From Sindora glabra (Eukaryota > Streptophyta > Magnoliopsida > Fabales > Fabaceae), in contig CM035228.1 of assembly GCA_020226215.1 (NCBI GenBank), positions 66,499,989 to 66,563,988 of the forward strand: a DNA stretch of 64,000 bases. The letters run 5' to 3'. Positions 51,691 to 61,860 of the stretch are shown here, piece after piece (within the stretch, counting starts at the first letter, position 1; the number at the start of each line of letters is the position of its first letter). A model generated the notes under the pieces. The model did not search any database. It saw nothing but the letters and a program-made list of their open reading frames with translations, and was not told where the DNA came from. Made by a program: the position numbers and the translations under genes.

Positions 51691-52424
51691 TGTCACAAGC
51701 TGGTAGTTGTGACAGTTCGATAGATAAACATGTTTGGATTAAGACGAGACTTGGTGAAAAAATTCAACATGTTATGAGGGTCTTGTGGTTAAAATTTTAA
51801 GATCAATCTGACTTGCGTACTATTTTTCCCGATTTTCCCAAGGTTGGGGGTATTTTGGTTATTTTGAAAGGTTTGAGAATTTGGCAGGGTTCAAAAAGCC
51901 CATATTTAGAATCTCGCATTTTTATCTTCGTGTCGGCTAGTTTTTGTGATGAACGGATACCCGAAGCATGGCGAAAAGAGCTTATGACAACTCAAAAAAA
52001 GTATGTCATCTTCATGCGGGAGGCCTTTTGTTCAAAATGCTCTTTAAGGGGGTGGAGTGCTCCAAAGGCCTGCGGGGTGCCTGGACACTGAGCTAGGGAC
52101 AGAGTGTGTTAGCTTGTGGCCATCCCCCTGCACACTCAAAGCTATGGAATGAGGCATAAACTAAGGGAACGGAGTGTCCCTCTCCCTATTCATTTGTCCC
52201 TTACGATCTGTAGTGCATGGAAACTTCCTGTGTGGAAGGATCCTATGGTCCGGTATGTGCAGGCACTTTGGCGACATATGATATTGACTTGTGGACTTGT
52301 GATGTCCTGTTATCTTTACCCAAGCATGCCAAATAAGGGTTTAATATTGGAAGGCTAGTATGTTGGCCAAGAGTGGCAAGCATGCGCCGCACGATTTCGG
52401 CTAGAGAGCCGCTGGCCTGTGACA
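51691..52424. mobile_element. Candidate solo LTR
   Basis: A 734-bp block that is clearly more GC-rich than its surroundings begins TGTCACAAGC and ends GCCTGTGACA. This is the TG...CA short inverted ending of retrotransposon LTRs. CATG lies directly outside each end (51,687-51,690 and 52,425-52,428). A clean 5-bp duplication is not seen (GCATG against CATGC), so the target duplication is only four bases. No internal retrotransposon domain, primer site or second LTR is nearby. Open frames inside match no protein. A DNA element with TIR GGCATGTGTCACA is the alternative. Confidence 0.5.
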
Positions 52425-52558
52425 CATGCCTGCTTATCTTGACTTTGCTTTTCAATTGTCTGTGCAACAATGTAAATCCCTAAACATATTTTTCATTTAC
52501 TAAATACTGTAAAAGTTTGCCATACACACAAGATGAAGCGGAGCGTGATTTCCTTTCC

Positions 52559-52741
52559 CTTTTAGTGATGTCGGTCCATTTAGACATGCTTTTACACTAT
52601 TCAAATGTTTTTATTTTTCTTTCAATTTAAAAGTATTTTATTTTTTATGCCTTTTAGTAATATTAGTCTATTTACACATGCTTTTAGGCTATTCAAATGT
52701 TTTTATTTTTCTTTCAATTTAAAAGCATTTTATTTTTTATG
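52559..52741. repeat. Tandem duplication, 91 bp x 2
   Basis: Units 52,559-52,649 and 52,650-52,741 both run from CCTTTTAGT to TTTTTTATG. They share CTATTCAAATGTTTTTATTT and differ at about ten positions. Confidence 0.9.
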
Positions 52742-53582
52742 ATTTTATTATTTATTATTACACTCAAATTATATTAAATGTATTTTTTTATATTTCTTTA
52801 ACTTTGTTTTCTTTTTTCTTCTCCATGTGTTATATACTACCTTCATTATTATAATTTATTCTTAATTTTCATTTACATAAATATAATTTATAGATATTAT
52901 AACTATATTTTTTTAAGTTTAAATTTAATTTATTACCAATATGGAATATTTTTCACTATCAATCAATGCAAAAAAGACATGTTATTAAAAAAATTGTAAT
53001 TAACAAATTTTTTTTGGTGATGAGTAATTAATAATTTAATAATAGTGAATGAGTTTTAATGACTTTTTTTATTAACATCATAATATATAAGTAGTTGATA
53101 GTGTAAAGTTAATTTACATTTATAACGAATCAAATTTAAAATTTTTTCTTTTTTTCTTAAATTGTATAAAACCATGTCTATAATTTTTAGCAACTATAAT
53201 TTAAATGCACATAATTATAGTTTTAATTTAAAATCAATTTAAATTATACATAAAATTATACATGGGAATTATAATCGGCATTAAAATGTAGATTGAGTTT
53301 TAGTAGTGATGATATAATTAAAAATCAAAACATTTAAAATAGAATTTAGTTAAGAGATAATATGCAAACTATTAGATATAATTTTTTGTGATAAATTGTA
53401 GGATATTAACAATTTATACTTAACAGTTTTTACTCGATATTAATTACTTAGACACAAAATTGTGATGATTTTGATTTCCATCTAAACAAGTGAAATCCAA
53501 TTAAAAAAAAAATAATAAAACTGACGTGGGACCAGATGTCAGGAAGATCTATGTACTGTTCATCCTCGATTTTTCTTAGATG

Positions 53583-53700
53583 AATATATTTATATTTAAC
53601 TTTTTGAGGAAAAAAGACAACAATTATTATGTTAGAATAGTAAATATTTTTATATTTAACTTTTAAGGAAAAAATCAACAATTATTATGTTAGAATAATA
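53583..53700. repeat. Tandem duplication, 59 bp x 2
   Basis: Two adjacent copies (53,583-53,641 and 53,642-53,700) share TTATATTTAACTTTT and CAACAATTATTATGTTAGAA. Confidence 0.9.
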
Positions 53701-53994
53701 GAGGAAATTGCTTTAAGCCCCAAATAAGAATCCCTTTGTTGCGTTCCCAAATATGTAGTAACTGATGGGATGCAGAGTAATTGGGATGTATAGGGATACT
53801 CAATAGTAAAATATATATTTAAAACTAATTTATATATTTAAATGAAATAATTATTCACCGATACTCATTTAGTGGATAGTTATTCTATTAAAATAGGTGA
53901 AAATTATTGTTCAATCCTTTTATATTTTAAATAAATATAATCTATATTTATTTTTTGGTAAAAAGAAAAGTGAAACTCAAAACCCACCAAACAC

Positions 53995-53995
<1 letters not shown>

Positions 53996-54044
<49 letters not shown>
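53996..54044. repeat. (TAA)n microsatellite
   Basis: About 16 uninterrupted TAA units. Confidence 0.95.
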
Positions 54045-54968
54045 CCTACAATATTTACTCCCACGTCACTATATCACTATTATTTATAAAATCATTACCC
54101 ACAGTTTAAATTAAATTAAATTCTAGACTCTTAGTTGGAGGTTATCTTGGATTGGCAAAGCAAATGGCCCCATTATACAACTAGTCGAGCTTACAAATGG
54201 TAAAGTGCCCTGAGTTTTGCGTTGCAAAGAAAGGCACAGGATAAGTTTTCATATTACCAATGATATTTTTTCCTTTTTATCATAAGTGTTATTCTACGTT
54301 ATGTATTAATTTGTCATTTTTTTCTATTTATCTTTTAATATTAAATTAATTTTTAATAAAAATTTAAATTTAAATTATTTTTTTATTTATCAACAAAGTT
54401 GATAAATATCAAATTATTTCAATATCACAAAAAGTTCCTCAAAAAACTTTTCAAATTATATTTATGTGTTTATAAATTAAACATAATATCACTAAATGGT
54501 ATTAATATAACATAAAAAATTTTATTATAAATTTTTTTAAATAATTTAAGATATAATTTTATTGAATTATTTTACTATATATCATATATTTTAACTCTTA
54601 TATCACATTTTAAAATTTTTTAATTTTAAAATTAAATATATAATAATTAAAAAATAAAAATAATAAATTATATTTAATATTTTTATAGCTTTTTTACATA
54701 TTTAATATTCTTATCTTAGAAAAAATAAAGATCCGTGCACTTTATGGGTCTAAAAGCTTGTACACACACATATATATTGGTAAAACTCCAAGTGGGGGAT
54801 TACTTAACGGATTAGAGTATTAATGGAATTTTTTTTCCCACCTAACAAGAGACATCTTCAAGAGTCGAATCATTGTCCATTGATAGGTAAAAGTCCATCC
54901 TAAATTAGTATATTTTCTATTGAATCAATGTCTTGTTGATACATACATAGACCCACACACATTTGTAT

Positions 54969-54982
54969 ACATACATACATAC

Positions 54983-55067
<85 letters not shown>
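54969..55067. repeat. Compound (ACAT)n(AT)n microsatellite
   Basis: Four ACAT units lead into about 40 uninterrupted AT units (54,987-55,067). Isoleucine-tyrosine frames across it on both strands are artefacts. Confidence 0.95.
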
Positions 55068-55069
<2 letters not shown>

Positions 55070-55664
55070 TGTGCATACGTACGTATCATAATTTCTCAAT
55101 TTAGTAATTTAATTATATATAAAATAAATTAAAATATGTTAATATTTTACTAGAGATGAAGAAGGTAGAATATAATAGTACTTTGTTTATAACTTGTCAA
55201 CTTACTCTTTTTAAGTTTGAGATGGTTTAACTGAATCATGTGTATTGTTGAACCTATTTTTATAAATTATGTTGATCATATATGATTTGTAATCCTCACC
55301 TTATCACATCCTCTCTGAGATTTAAAAAATATTATTTTATTTTTATTTTGTAATATGTAATACATTTTAAATAAAAATACTTAAATATTTTCAAATTGTA
55401 TACTTATGAATATAGTACATTTTATATGCATCAAATATCGTAAATAATTACATGATGGATGTGTATATCAATTCAAGATTAAAAAGAATTAAAAATGATT
55501 ATTAATTATATATAATTTTAGAGTTTTACTCACTTATGTTTGAGATTAAGTAATAATTATGTGTAAATTTATAGCACTTAATTTTAAGATTTATATTTTT
55601 TTCTTGATTTTTTTGTTTTTATTATCCCTTGTAAGTTCTTATGGGTTCTATTGCCCTATAAGGG

Positions 55665-55673
55665 CAGAGATAT
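55665..55673. repeat. Target-site duplication, left (CAGAGATAT)
   Basis: Nine bases identical to 57,000-57,008, abutting the left TIR of the Pack-MULE. Confidence 0.92.
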
Positions 55674-56999
55674 GGGGAAAATACATAAAACCCCCCTAAA
55701 ATTTGCACTAGTGTCAAACTTAGTGCATAAACTTTAAAATGCAACAAACCACCCCCTGAACTTTGAGAAAAAAGTGAAAAAGCTCCTTCCCATCATATTT
55801 AACAACAGCATGTGAGATGAAAATGGCACGTGATATCAACTTGGCTTTTCTCCTGCTGGATGCTAATCTTAAATGTGCGACTGGACTGCTTCTCTGTTTA
55901 TTTTTTCTATTTTCTTCGTGGTTTTGTTGTGACGGAAAGTCACAAGACTCATGACTCAGTGTGACGAGAAGGCCTTTGAACTGGAGGTGAGTACTCTTTT
56001 AGCTTTATTTGGAGTATTTCTACAGTATTGATTTATTTCCAAAACATGGATTTCCTTCCCCACGAGTATCTAATCATATGATTTTATATATTTAGCACAT
56101 TCTACCAGAAATTAAAATTTAAAGTTATTTGTGCTAGCCGACATTCCTTATTCAGTTATAATATCTATAGTTCAAATATCTGTTTGATAAAATCTGCAGA
56201 CAACCATATCCTCCAGGAACAGCTAAATAGTAAGGTACAAATTTTCCTTTTCTGTTGCAATTTCTCTTCAAAAATTAAGCATGCCTTTTAAGAATTGCCT
56301 ATGTTGACTCCATCCCTCTTTTTCACTTTGTTTGCAGTGTTCTGAGAACACAGAGTTGCAAGAAAAAGTGAGAACAGTGGACTGCATGTGCAGAATAAAA
56401 AACTCTCCGAGGAAGCTTCTTATGCAAAAGTATTGCCACCTTCTACTACTATGGAGCTAAAGAATTTGGCTACCGAAGTAACAAAACTTTCATTGCAAAA
56501 TGCAAAATTAGAAAAAGAATTGATGGCTGCCGAAGATCAGGCCAACTCTAGAAGTGCAGTCATGCAAAACACTAATGGTGTTAATCGCAAGTTCAATGAT
56601 GCAAGATCTGGGAGGAAGGGAAGAATTTCTAACAATGTTAATGAAATTACTGGAGCTACTCTGGATGACTATGAGTCACGGTGTCTTGATGCAGATGATT
56701 TGAAGATGGAACTTCAAGTTAGGAAACAACGGGAGGCAATTCTCGAGGCTACCTTAGCTGAGAATGAACTTGTTGAAGAGGAGTATAGGAGAAAAGCTAA
56801 AGAGGCAAAGAAAAGAGAGCAAGCCTTGGAGAATGATTTAGCAAGTACGCTTTCATCTCATGTACTGCTGTTAAGTATGATGGGAGGGAGTTTTTTCACT
56901 TTTTCTCAAAGTTCAGGGGGGTGGTTTGTTGCATTTTAAAGTTTATGCACCAAATTTGATACTAGTGCAAATTTTAGGAGGATTTTTTGTATTTTCCCC
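55674..56999. mobile_element. Pack-MULE carrying a kinesin-7 gene fragment
   Basis: The left end begins GGGGAAAATACATAAAACC. The right end, read on the opposite strand from 56,999, begins GGGGAAAATACAAAAAATCC. The arms align for about 155 bp (left 55,674-55,831, right about 56,845-56,999). The identical 9-mer CAGAGATAT lies directly outside both (55,665-55,673 and 57,000-57,008). Long TIRs plus an exact 9-bp duplication identify a Mutator-like element. The roughly 1 kb between the TIRs is host kinesin sequence including introns, and no transposase is present, so this is a non-autonomous gene-capturing Pack-MULE of 1,326 bp. Confidence 0.92.
55938..56939 (+). pseudogene. Captured kinesin-7 (KIN-7D/MKRP-like) coiled-coil fragment, read into the TIR
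   Basis: Exon 1 (to 55,986) reads TRLMTQCDEKAFELE before a GTGAGT donor. Exon 2 (about 56,187-56,234) reads IKSADNHILQEQLNSK, with the acceptor AG apparently lost. Exon 3 starts after TTTGCAG at 56,338 with CSENTELQEKV, then shifts frame at about 56,370 into NSGLHVQNKKLSEEASYAK. This continues through ELKNLATEVTKLSLQNAKLE, SGRKGRI, DDLKMELQVRKQRE and KKREQALENDLA. These are the C-terminal coiled-coil blocks of plant kinesin-7 proteins; no motor domain is present. The last frame (56,370-56,939) ends about 32 codons inside the TIR. Intact kinesins of this group are microtubule motors; this piece has no ATG at a sensible start and is probably not translated. Confidence 0.85.
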
Positions 57000-57008
57000 C
57001 AGAGATAT
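57000..57008. repeat. Target-site duplication, right (CAGAGATAT)
   Basis: Nine bases identical to 55,665-55,673, abutting the right TIR of the Pack-MULE. Confidence 0.92.
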
Positions 57009-57106
57009 GGCAAACTTTATCCCTAGGAAGGTAGAAAACAAATTAATATTTTATTCCTAAGAATAAAATATGGAGTAAAAGAATGCTGACTTCAAACAAA
57101 TTTTGT

Positions 57107-57305
57107 GTTTTAATAAAATGGTAATAAAAATTAAATAAATTATTTAATTAATGATTAAAAATATTTTTGATAAAAAATAATAAGTAATTAAATTTGATAA
57201 ATTACTTTATTATATAAATTTTGTTAATTATAATTATTCAATGGGTTAGATAGGTTGACTTATTTCAATACATTTAACAAATGAATTAATTTGATATGAC
57301 ATGAT
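57107..57305. repeat. Dispersed repeat, copy B (pairs with 227-415)
   Basis: It aligns in the same orientation with 227-415. It continues into tandem-like GACATGAC and AACCCGACTTGATTG motifs up to about 57,460. Class unknown. Confidence 0.55.
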
Positions 57306-58640
57306 TATTATTATTTAAGATGGGTTCAAATTGTTAGTAACATATGACATGACATGGTTGAAATCAATGTTATGAAATCTAACCCGACTTGATTGATTGA
57401 ACTTGGACTTAGAGACATAAAACGGATTGAATATGCTTAGGAATCCAAACTAAGCATTTACTTGGATTAGGTTGTTGAAACTTGATCAAAACCTAAATCA
57501 ATCATTGATCTGTTTCAAATTGATTCTGGATTTTGTTGCAAAATGTTGGGAGAAATGCATGAAGAAAGATTTAAGCTATGTTTCCTCACATCCTTTCACA
57601 CAACCCAATGACTTGACTAAGTATTCTCTTTATTATATATTTAGTGCAAAAATTATATTTATCATATAGTTACATAATTTTCTTATACAATATATTAATT
57701 AGATTATTTTTATTAATTGTAACTTTAAATAATTAATTTATTTTATCCTGTTTATTGCAAAAATATGTATTAACTTAATTTAAATTATATTATATGTGTT
57801 ATTATAAATAATAATAGTGAAAACATCTTTATTTTTGCATAATTATGACATGAGGGTTTGAAATTTAAACAAACAAATTTAAGACTTTCTACAAGTTTCT
57901 TGAATTTCATATCATTAATGCATTGTTAATGGCTTAAAAATATTGATATATAATACAATATATTAAACTTTTTATTATAAATATTTAGGATTTAAATTTA
58001 ATTCATTATTGATGTGAATTAACTTTGTATTATCACTCACCCATATATTGCTACCTCAATAAAAACTATTAAAATTCCTTTATTATGGTTAAAATTTTTT
58101 AATTATGATTAACTTTTTAATAATGTATCTTTTTATTATTCATTAATAATGTAAAAATATTTATACCAATAATGAATCAAATTTAAAATTATATATATAT
58201 GAAAATATTTCAATCAGTTCGATCATCTGATTTAACTTGTTGAGCCAATTCAACATAGACCTAGTTACCTTATTGGATTTATGATCAAATCGAATTTTAA
58301 AACATTGGTTAGAATATATTTATATTTAATCATTTTTATTGTTAATTCCTTTATTTTAGCTCTTTCTTTAGACAGTGCAGTCCTTTGATTATAGCTTATT
58401 TATCTAGGCTATATGATCCCTTGATTTTAGCTTAATTTGTATGAGTTTTACCAACTTAACTATCTTCTTATGTTAGCTCCTCTTATATATAAAGGGCATA
58501 TCATATCCTGTAGAAAAATAATACAAAATAAAAAAATTTTCCATAACTTCGTTTTCTTATTTCTATTTTTGTTTTCTCATGTCATGATCAATATGGTAAC
58601 CAACTTGACACGAATCTCAAAGGTCACTCTTAAAGAAAAA
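57306..58640. other. AT-rich sequence, no gene recognised
   Basis: Open frames at 57,472-57,669 and 58,437-58,646 match nothing known. No paired ends were found. Confidence 0.5.
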
Positions 58641-59165
58641 AATTAAAAAAAATACAAATAAACCTCCTAAAATATGACTTAATGTTACATAACTTTTGTA
58701 GAGTTTCAAGACTCACAAATAATTCTTTGAAGTTTTGGAAAAAGTGAATATATTGAAATTTCAATTAAAACAACAAAAAACGAAAAAAATGGAGCATTTA
58801 TGATTTTTTTAATTGTACTTTTAGTACAATAGATTCAGAGACATAACAGGGAAAAATAAAATAGGTACATAGCTAACGTTCATAGATGTAATTTAGTTAA
58901 ATTTTAGGAATAATTTAGTCAAAATACTTGTCTGTAATTATGTCATAAATACATTTCAAAATTAATTTTATTGTTAATAATTTATTTTAAAAGAAATCTC
59001 ATTTAAAATTTGGTTAAATTCATGTTAAAAATAGTTAGAAATAGCTATAAATGGCTTATATTCATTTTTTAAACTGAATTACCAATATTTTCACCTTTTT
59101 TTTTAAAAAAACTTCAAGGGTATATTTATAAATTTTAAAACTTCAAAAGAGTTATGTGACTAAGG
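58640..59165. repeat. Dispersed terminal-repeat family, copy 3 (both ends visible)
   Basis: The left side has AAATAAACCTCCTAAAATAT, TTACATAACTTTTG and a TTTGAAGTTTTGG block. The right side, read on the opposite strand, has GTCACATAACTC, a TTTTGAAGTTTTAAAA block and a GAAAATATTGG block. The two arms pair, giving a non-coding element of about 520 bp. The right edge is cut by the next repeat at about 59,163. Confidence 0.6.
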
Positions 59166-59860
59166 CTCCGTTTATCACAATTAATTAATAGATAGTAGAT
59201 TTGTTAATAATTGATGAATTAGTTCATAACTAAAAATTTATAATTAATAAGTTAGCTGATTATATTAAAAGTGTTTGGTAATATCAATTGTTGAATTAAC
59301 TAAAAAATATAAAAGAATATATTCTTATAAATAGATATATCAATTAAATTATTCATATTTATGTTGAGATCAAATTATATTAATGTAATTATAATATTCA
59401 AAATAAGAATATAGTTATCTAACATTTGACTAATTATGTCTATCACATAATATATTGTTTATTATTCAAATAATAATATAATAGCCCAAAATTAAATTAA
59501 TTATATTTTATTACATCACATATTTATATAAAATAAGTACATACTTATTTTATTACCCAACATATTTATATACTTACTTTTTTATTTATTTATATTAAAT
59601 TAATGATGATATATTAAAAATTTATTTATATAGTCAAGATATAAATTATCATTTAATTAAAAGAAGTGAGATGAATTTGACAAAAAAAATTAAAAATTAC
59701 TATCTTATAAGTTATAAGATATCTTGTGAAATTTATCAGATAAGAGTTCATAAGTTATTAATTTTTAGTATGCTAAATACCTCTTAAAGTTAATTTATAA
59801 CCTATTGATCAAATTAATAAATTATAAATTAAGTTATTTATTATGTTAAACATATAATCA
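59163..59860. mobile_element. MITE-like AT-rich element
   Basis: It begins GGCTCCGTTTATCAC, with repeated GTTTGGTAA and TTAGCTGATTATATT motifs shared with the insertion near 40.8 kb. A weakly matching opposite-strand end, GTTTAACATAATAAAT, lies near 59,845. The interior is about 80% AT and non-coding. The boundaries are tentative. Confidence 0.4.
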
Positions 59861-60840
59861 ATCATACTTTAAACTGCTTATTTATATTTTCCCCAAATAT
59901 ATGGGATGATAAAGAAGCTGATTATTAATGGTAAAATTTAGGATGATGGACATTTAAATTTCATATTTCATAATAACTATCATATTTAAAATTGTAAATC
60001 TTCTTTTTCCTAACCTTAATACAAAAAATGAGAAATTAAATAAAGTAGATTTTCAATCGTGCATGCCCACGAATTTATATTATTTTTTATTGATATTTTT
60101 ACATATAAACATTATTTTATAAAATATATTGATTGATATTAATGATATGATAAAAATTTCAATTGCTCTACTTTTGAAAAAAAAATGTTAGCCAGTATAT
60201 TGTTTATCAATTACATTATAAAAATATTTTATATTAATTTGATAAGATTTCATACAGTTAGTGACAAATTTTATTTTAAATAAAAGAATTACACATTTAT
60301 TCTGTTAAAAAAAATTAGCAATCAATGTCAATTTTAAAAAATGCCACTATAAGCCACTAGGTGGTACATTAGTAACAACAGACATGAATAGTATGTTCAA
60401 GGTCCTAAATCCAAGGTCCTAGATTCAAAGCTTATTATTGTTAATGTAACAAAAAGAAATGCCACAACTATAGTATATATTTCTAAAGATTATAATCTAA
60501 AGATCAACTTTAATTAATGTTTCAACAAATTGCAATATATATTTCTTAAAAAAAAAGTCAGCTGCAAATTAAATGACTAATTTTCCGTTGAAAGTGATAT
60601 AAACAAAGTTGACTGATTATTAAAGCCTGAATAATCAGTGACTTGTATTATGGAAAGGGCTACTGACCATAACTGATGGGCGGAAGAACATCATGTTTCC
60701 TTATTAGCCAAAAATTACGACATTCTCTTACATACGGAGAAAAACATTGTCAGGCCAAAAGCACCAAGTGGCCAACAATGTAGAAGCAAGCTCTAGATCA
60801 TAAACTGCTCGTCATAATGTCATAAGAAAAGTTTAGATAT
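59861..60840. other. AT-rich sequence with a possible SINE, no gene
   Basis: Apart from the SINE-like stretch at about 60,345-60,445, no coding or RNA feature is visible. Confidence 0.45.
60345..60445 (+). mobile_element. Possible tRNA-derived SINE
   Basis: CCACTAGGTGGTACATTAGT resembles a pol III A box. GGTCCTAGATTCAAAGC about 50 bases later resembles a B box (consensus GGTTCGAATCC with transitions). A GTAACAAAAAG tail follows. No target duplication was verified. Confidence 0.4.
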
Positions 60841-61430
60841 CCATTTTTAGAGGTTATTAAGGGTTGCATGAAAATTCAAAACTTACAAATAACCTTCCTG
60901 AAGCATTCAAAAAATTCAAAATATTAATTTTTTTTGGCCTTAAATATTGACATTTTTTAAAAAAATAGAGAAAAAGTATATGAATCACTCATAATTGTTT
61001 TTAATTGATTTTAACACAAATTCAATTGGTTTATGATTGATTATTCTCCTAAAATAAATTATTAACAATAAAATTAATTCTAAAATGCATTTATGATATA
61101 AATGAGGACAGCATTTTAAATAAATTATTGTTAATGAAACTTAACTTGACTACATTCGGGGAGATAAGTGTTCTTTTTCTTTTTCTTTTTTTTCCCTTCA
61201 ATTACTTCATTGACTTTAATGTATTAAAAAACAATTAAAAAAAATTATAAATGACTCATCTCTATCTTTCTCTATTTTTAATTGAAATTTTCAATATTTT
61301 CAATTTTTTTAGAACTTTAGAAGGGTTATTGATAAATTTTGAAACTTTAAGGAAGTTATGTAATATAATAGACCTTACTTTATACAGGCTATTTGTATTT
61401 TGCCCAAAAAAATATGAACCTAGTAGTCAA
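60840..61430. repeat. Dispersed terminal-repeat family, copy 4
   Basis: Left arm AAAACTTACAAATAACC at about 60,880. The right arm, read on the opposite strand from about 61,415, has GGGCAAAATACAAATAGCC, a TTACATAACTTCC block and a GAAAATATTGAAAATTTC block. Non-coding, about 590 bp. Confidence 0.6.
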
Positions 61431-61437
61431 TAAGTAA

Positions 61438-61857
61438 GGTCTTATTTGGTATATCATATAGTATAGTATAGTATAAGAACCATTAAATAGTACAGTATAG
61501 TATTGTATAGGATAAGATATTATATTATACAATATCTAATTCATAATAGTATAAGATGAAGAGAGAGAGAGAGATAGAATAATTTTTTTCTAATAAATAA
61601 GAGAGATAATTTTTTTTCTAATAAATAAGAGAGATAAGGGCATAAGGGATTTTTAAATTTAGTATTTATCTTAATATTATACTTTGGCCCTTATCTTTTC
61701 TCTTATAGAGTAGATAGCCTTATACAAAATTAAACATATAAGAAGAAATTTTCGAATAAACTATACAATCCATTCAAAATCCCCAAATGTCATATAAGTC
61801 TTGATTGTATAGTATATCTTATACTATTGGATATTATATGATGTGTTAAATGAGTCT
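61438..61857. mobile_element. Tourist-like MITE (PIF/Harbinger superfamily) with TAA duplication
   Basis: The left TIR starts GGTCTTATTTGGTATATCAT. The right TIR, read on the opposite strand, starts AGACTCATTTAACACATCAT. The 3-bp TAA lies outside both ends (61,435-61,437 and 61,858-61,860), the preferred Tourist/Harbinger target. The 420-bp interior is non-coding and holds a (GA)n run and a duplicated segment of about 26 bp (CTAATAAATAAGAGAGATAA twice at about 61,591-61,637). Confidence 0.75.
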
Positions 61858-61860
61858 TAA

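Noticed and set aside
51813..52358. Open frames of 80-92 codons read as possible small proteins
   Set aside because: They lie wholly inside the GC-rich solo-LTR-like block and match no protein I know. Low stop density there follows from base composition.
54917..55132. Isoleucine-tyrosine repeat peptides on both strands
   Set aside because: They are translations of the (AT)n microsatellite.
55674..56999. A functional kinesin gene
   Set aside because: There is no motor domain. The fragment is confined between transposon TIRs, frameshifted, and lacks a proper start.
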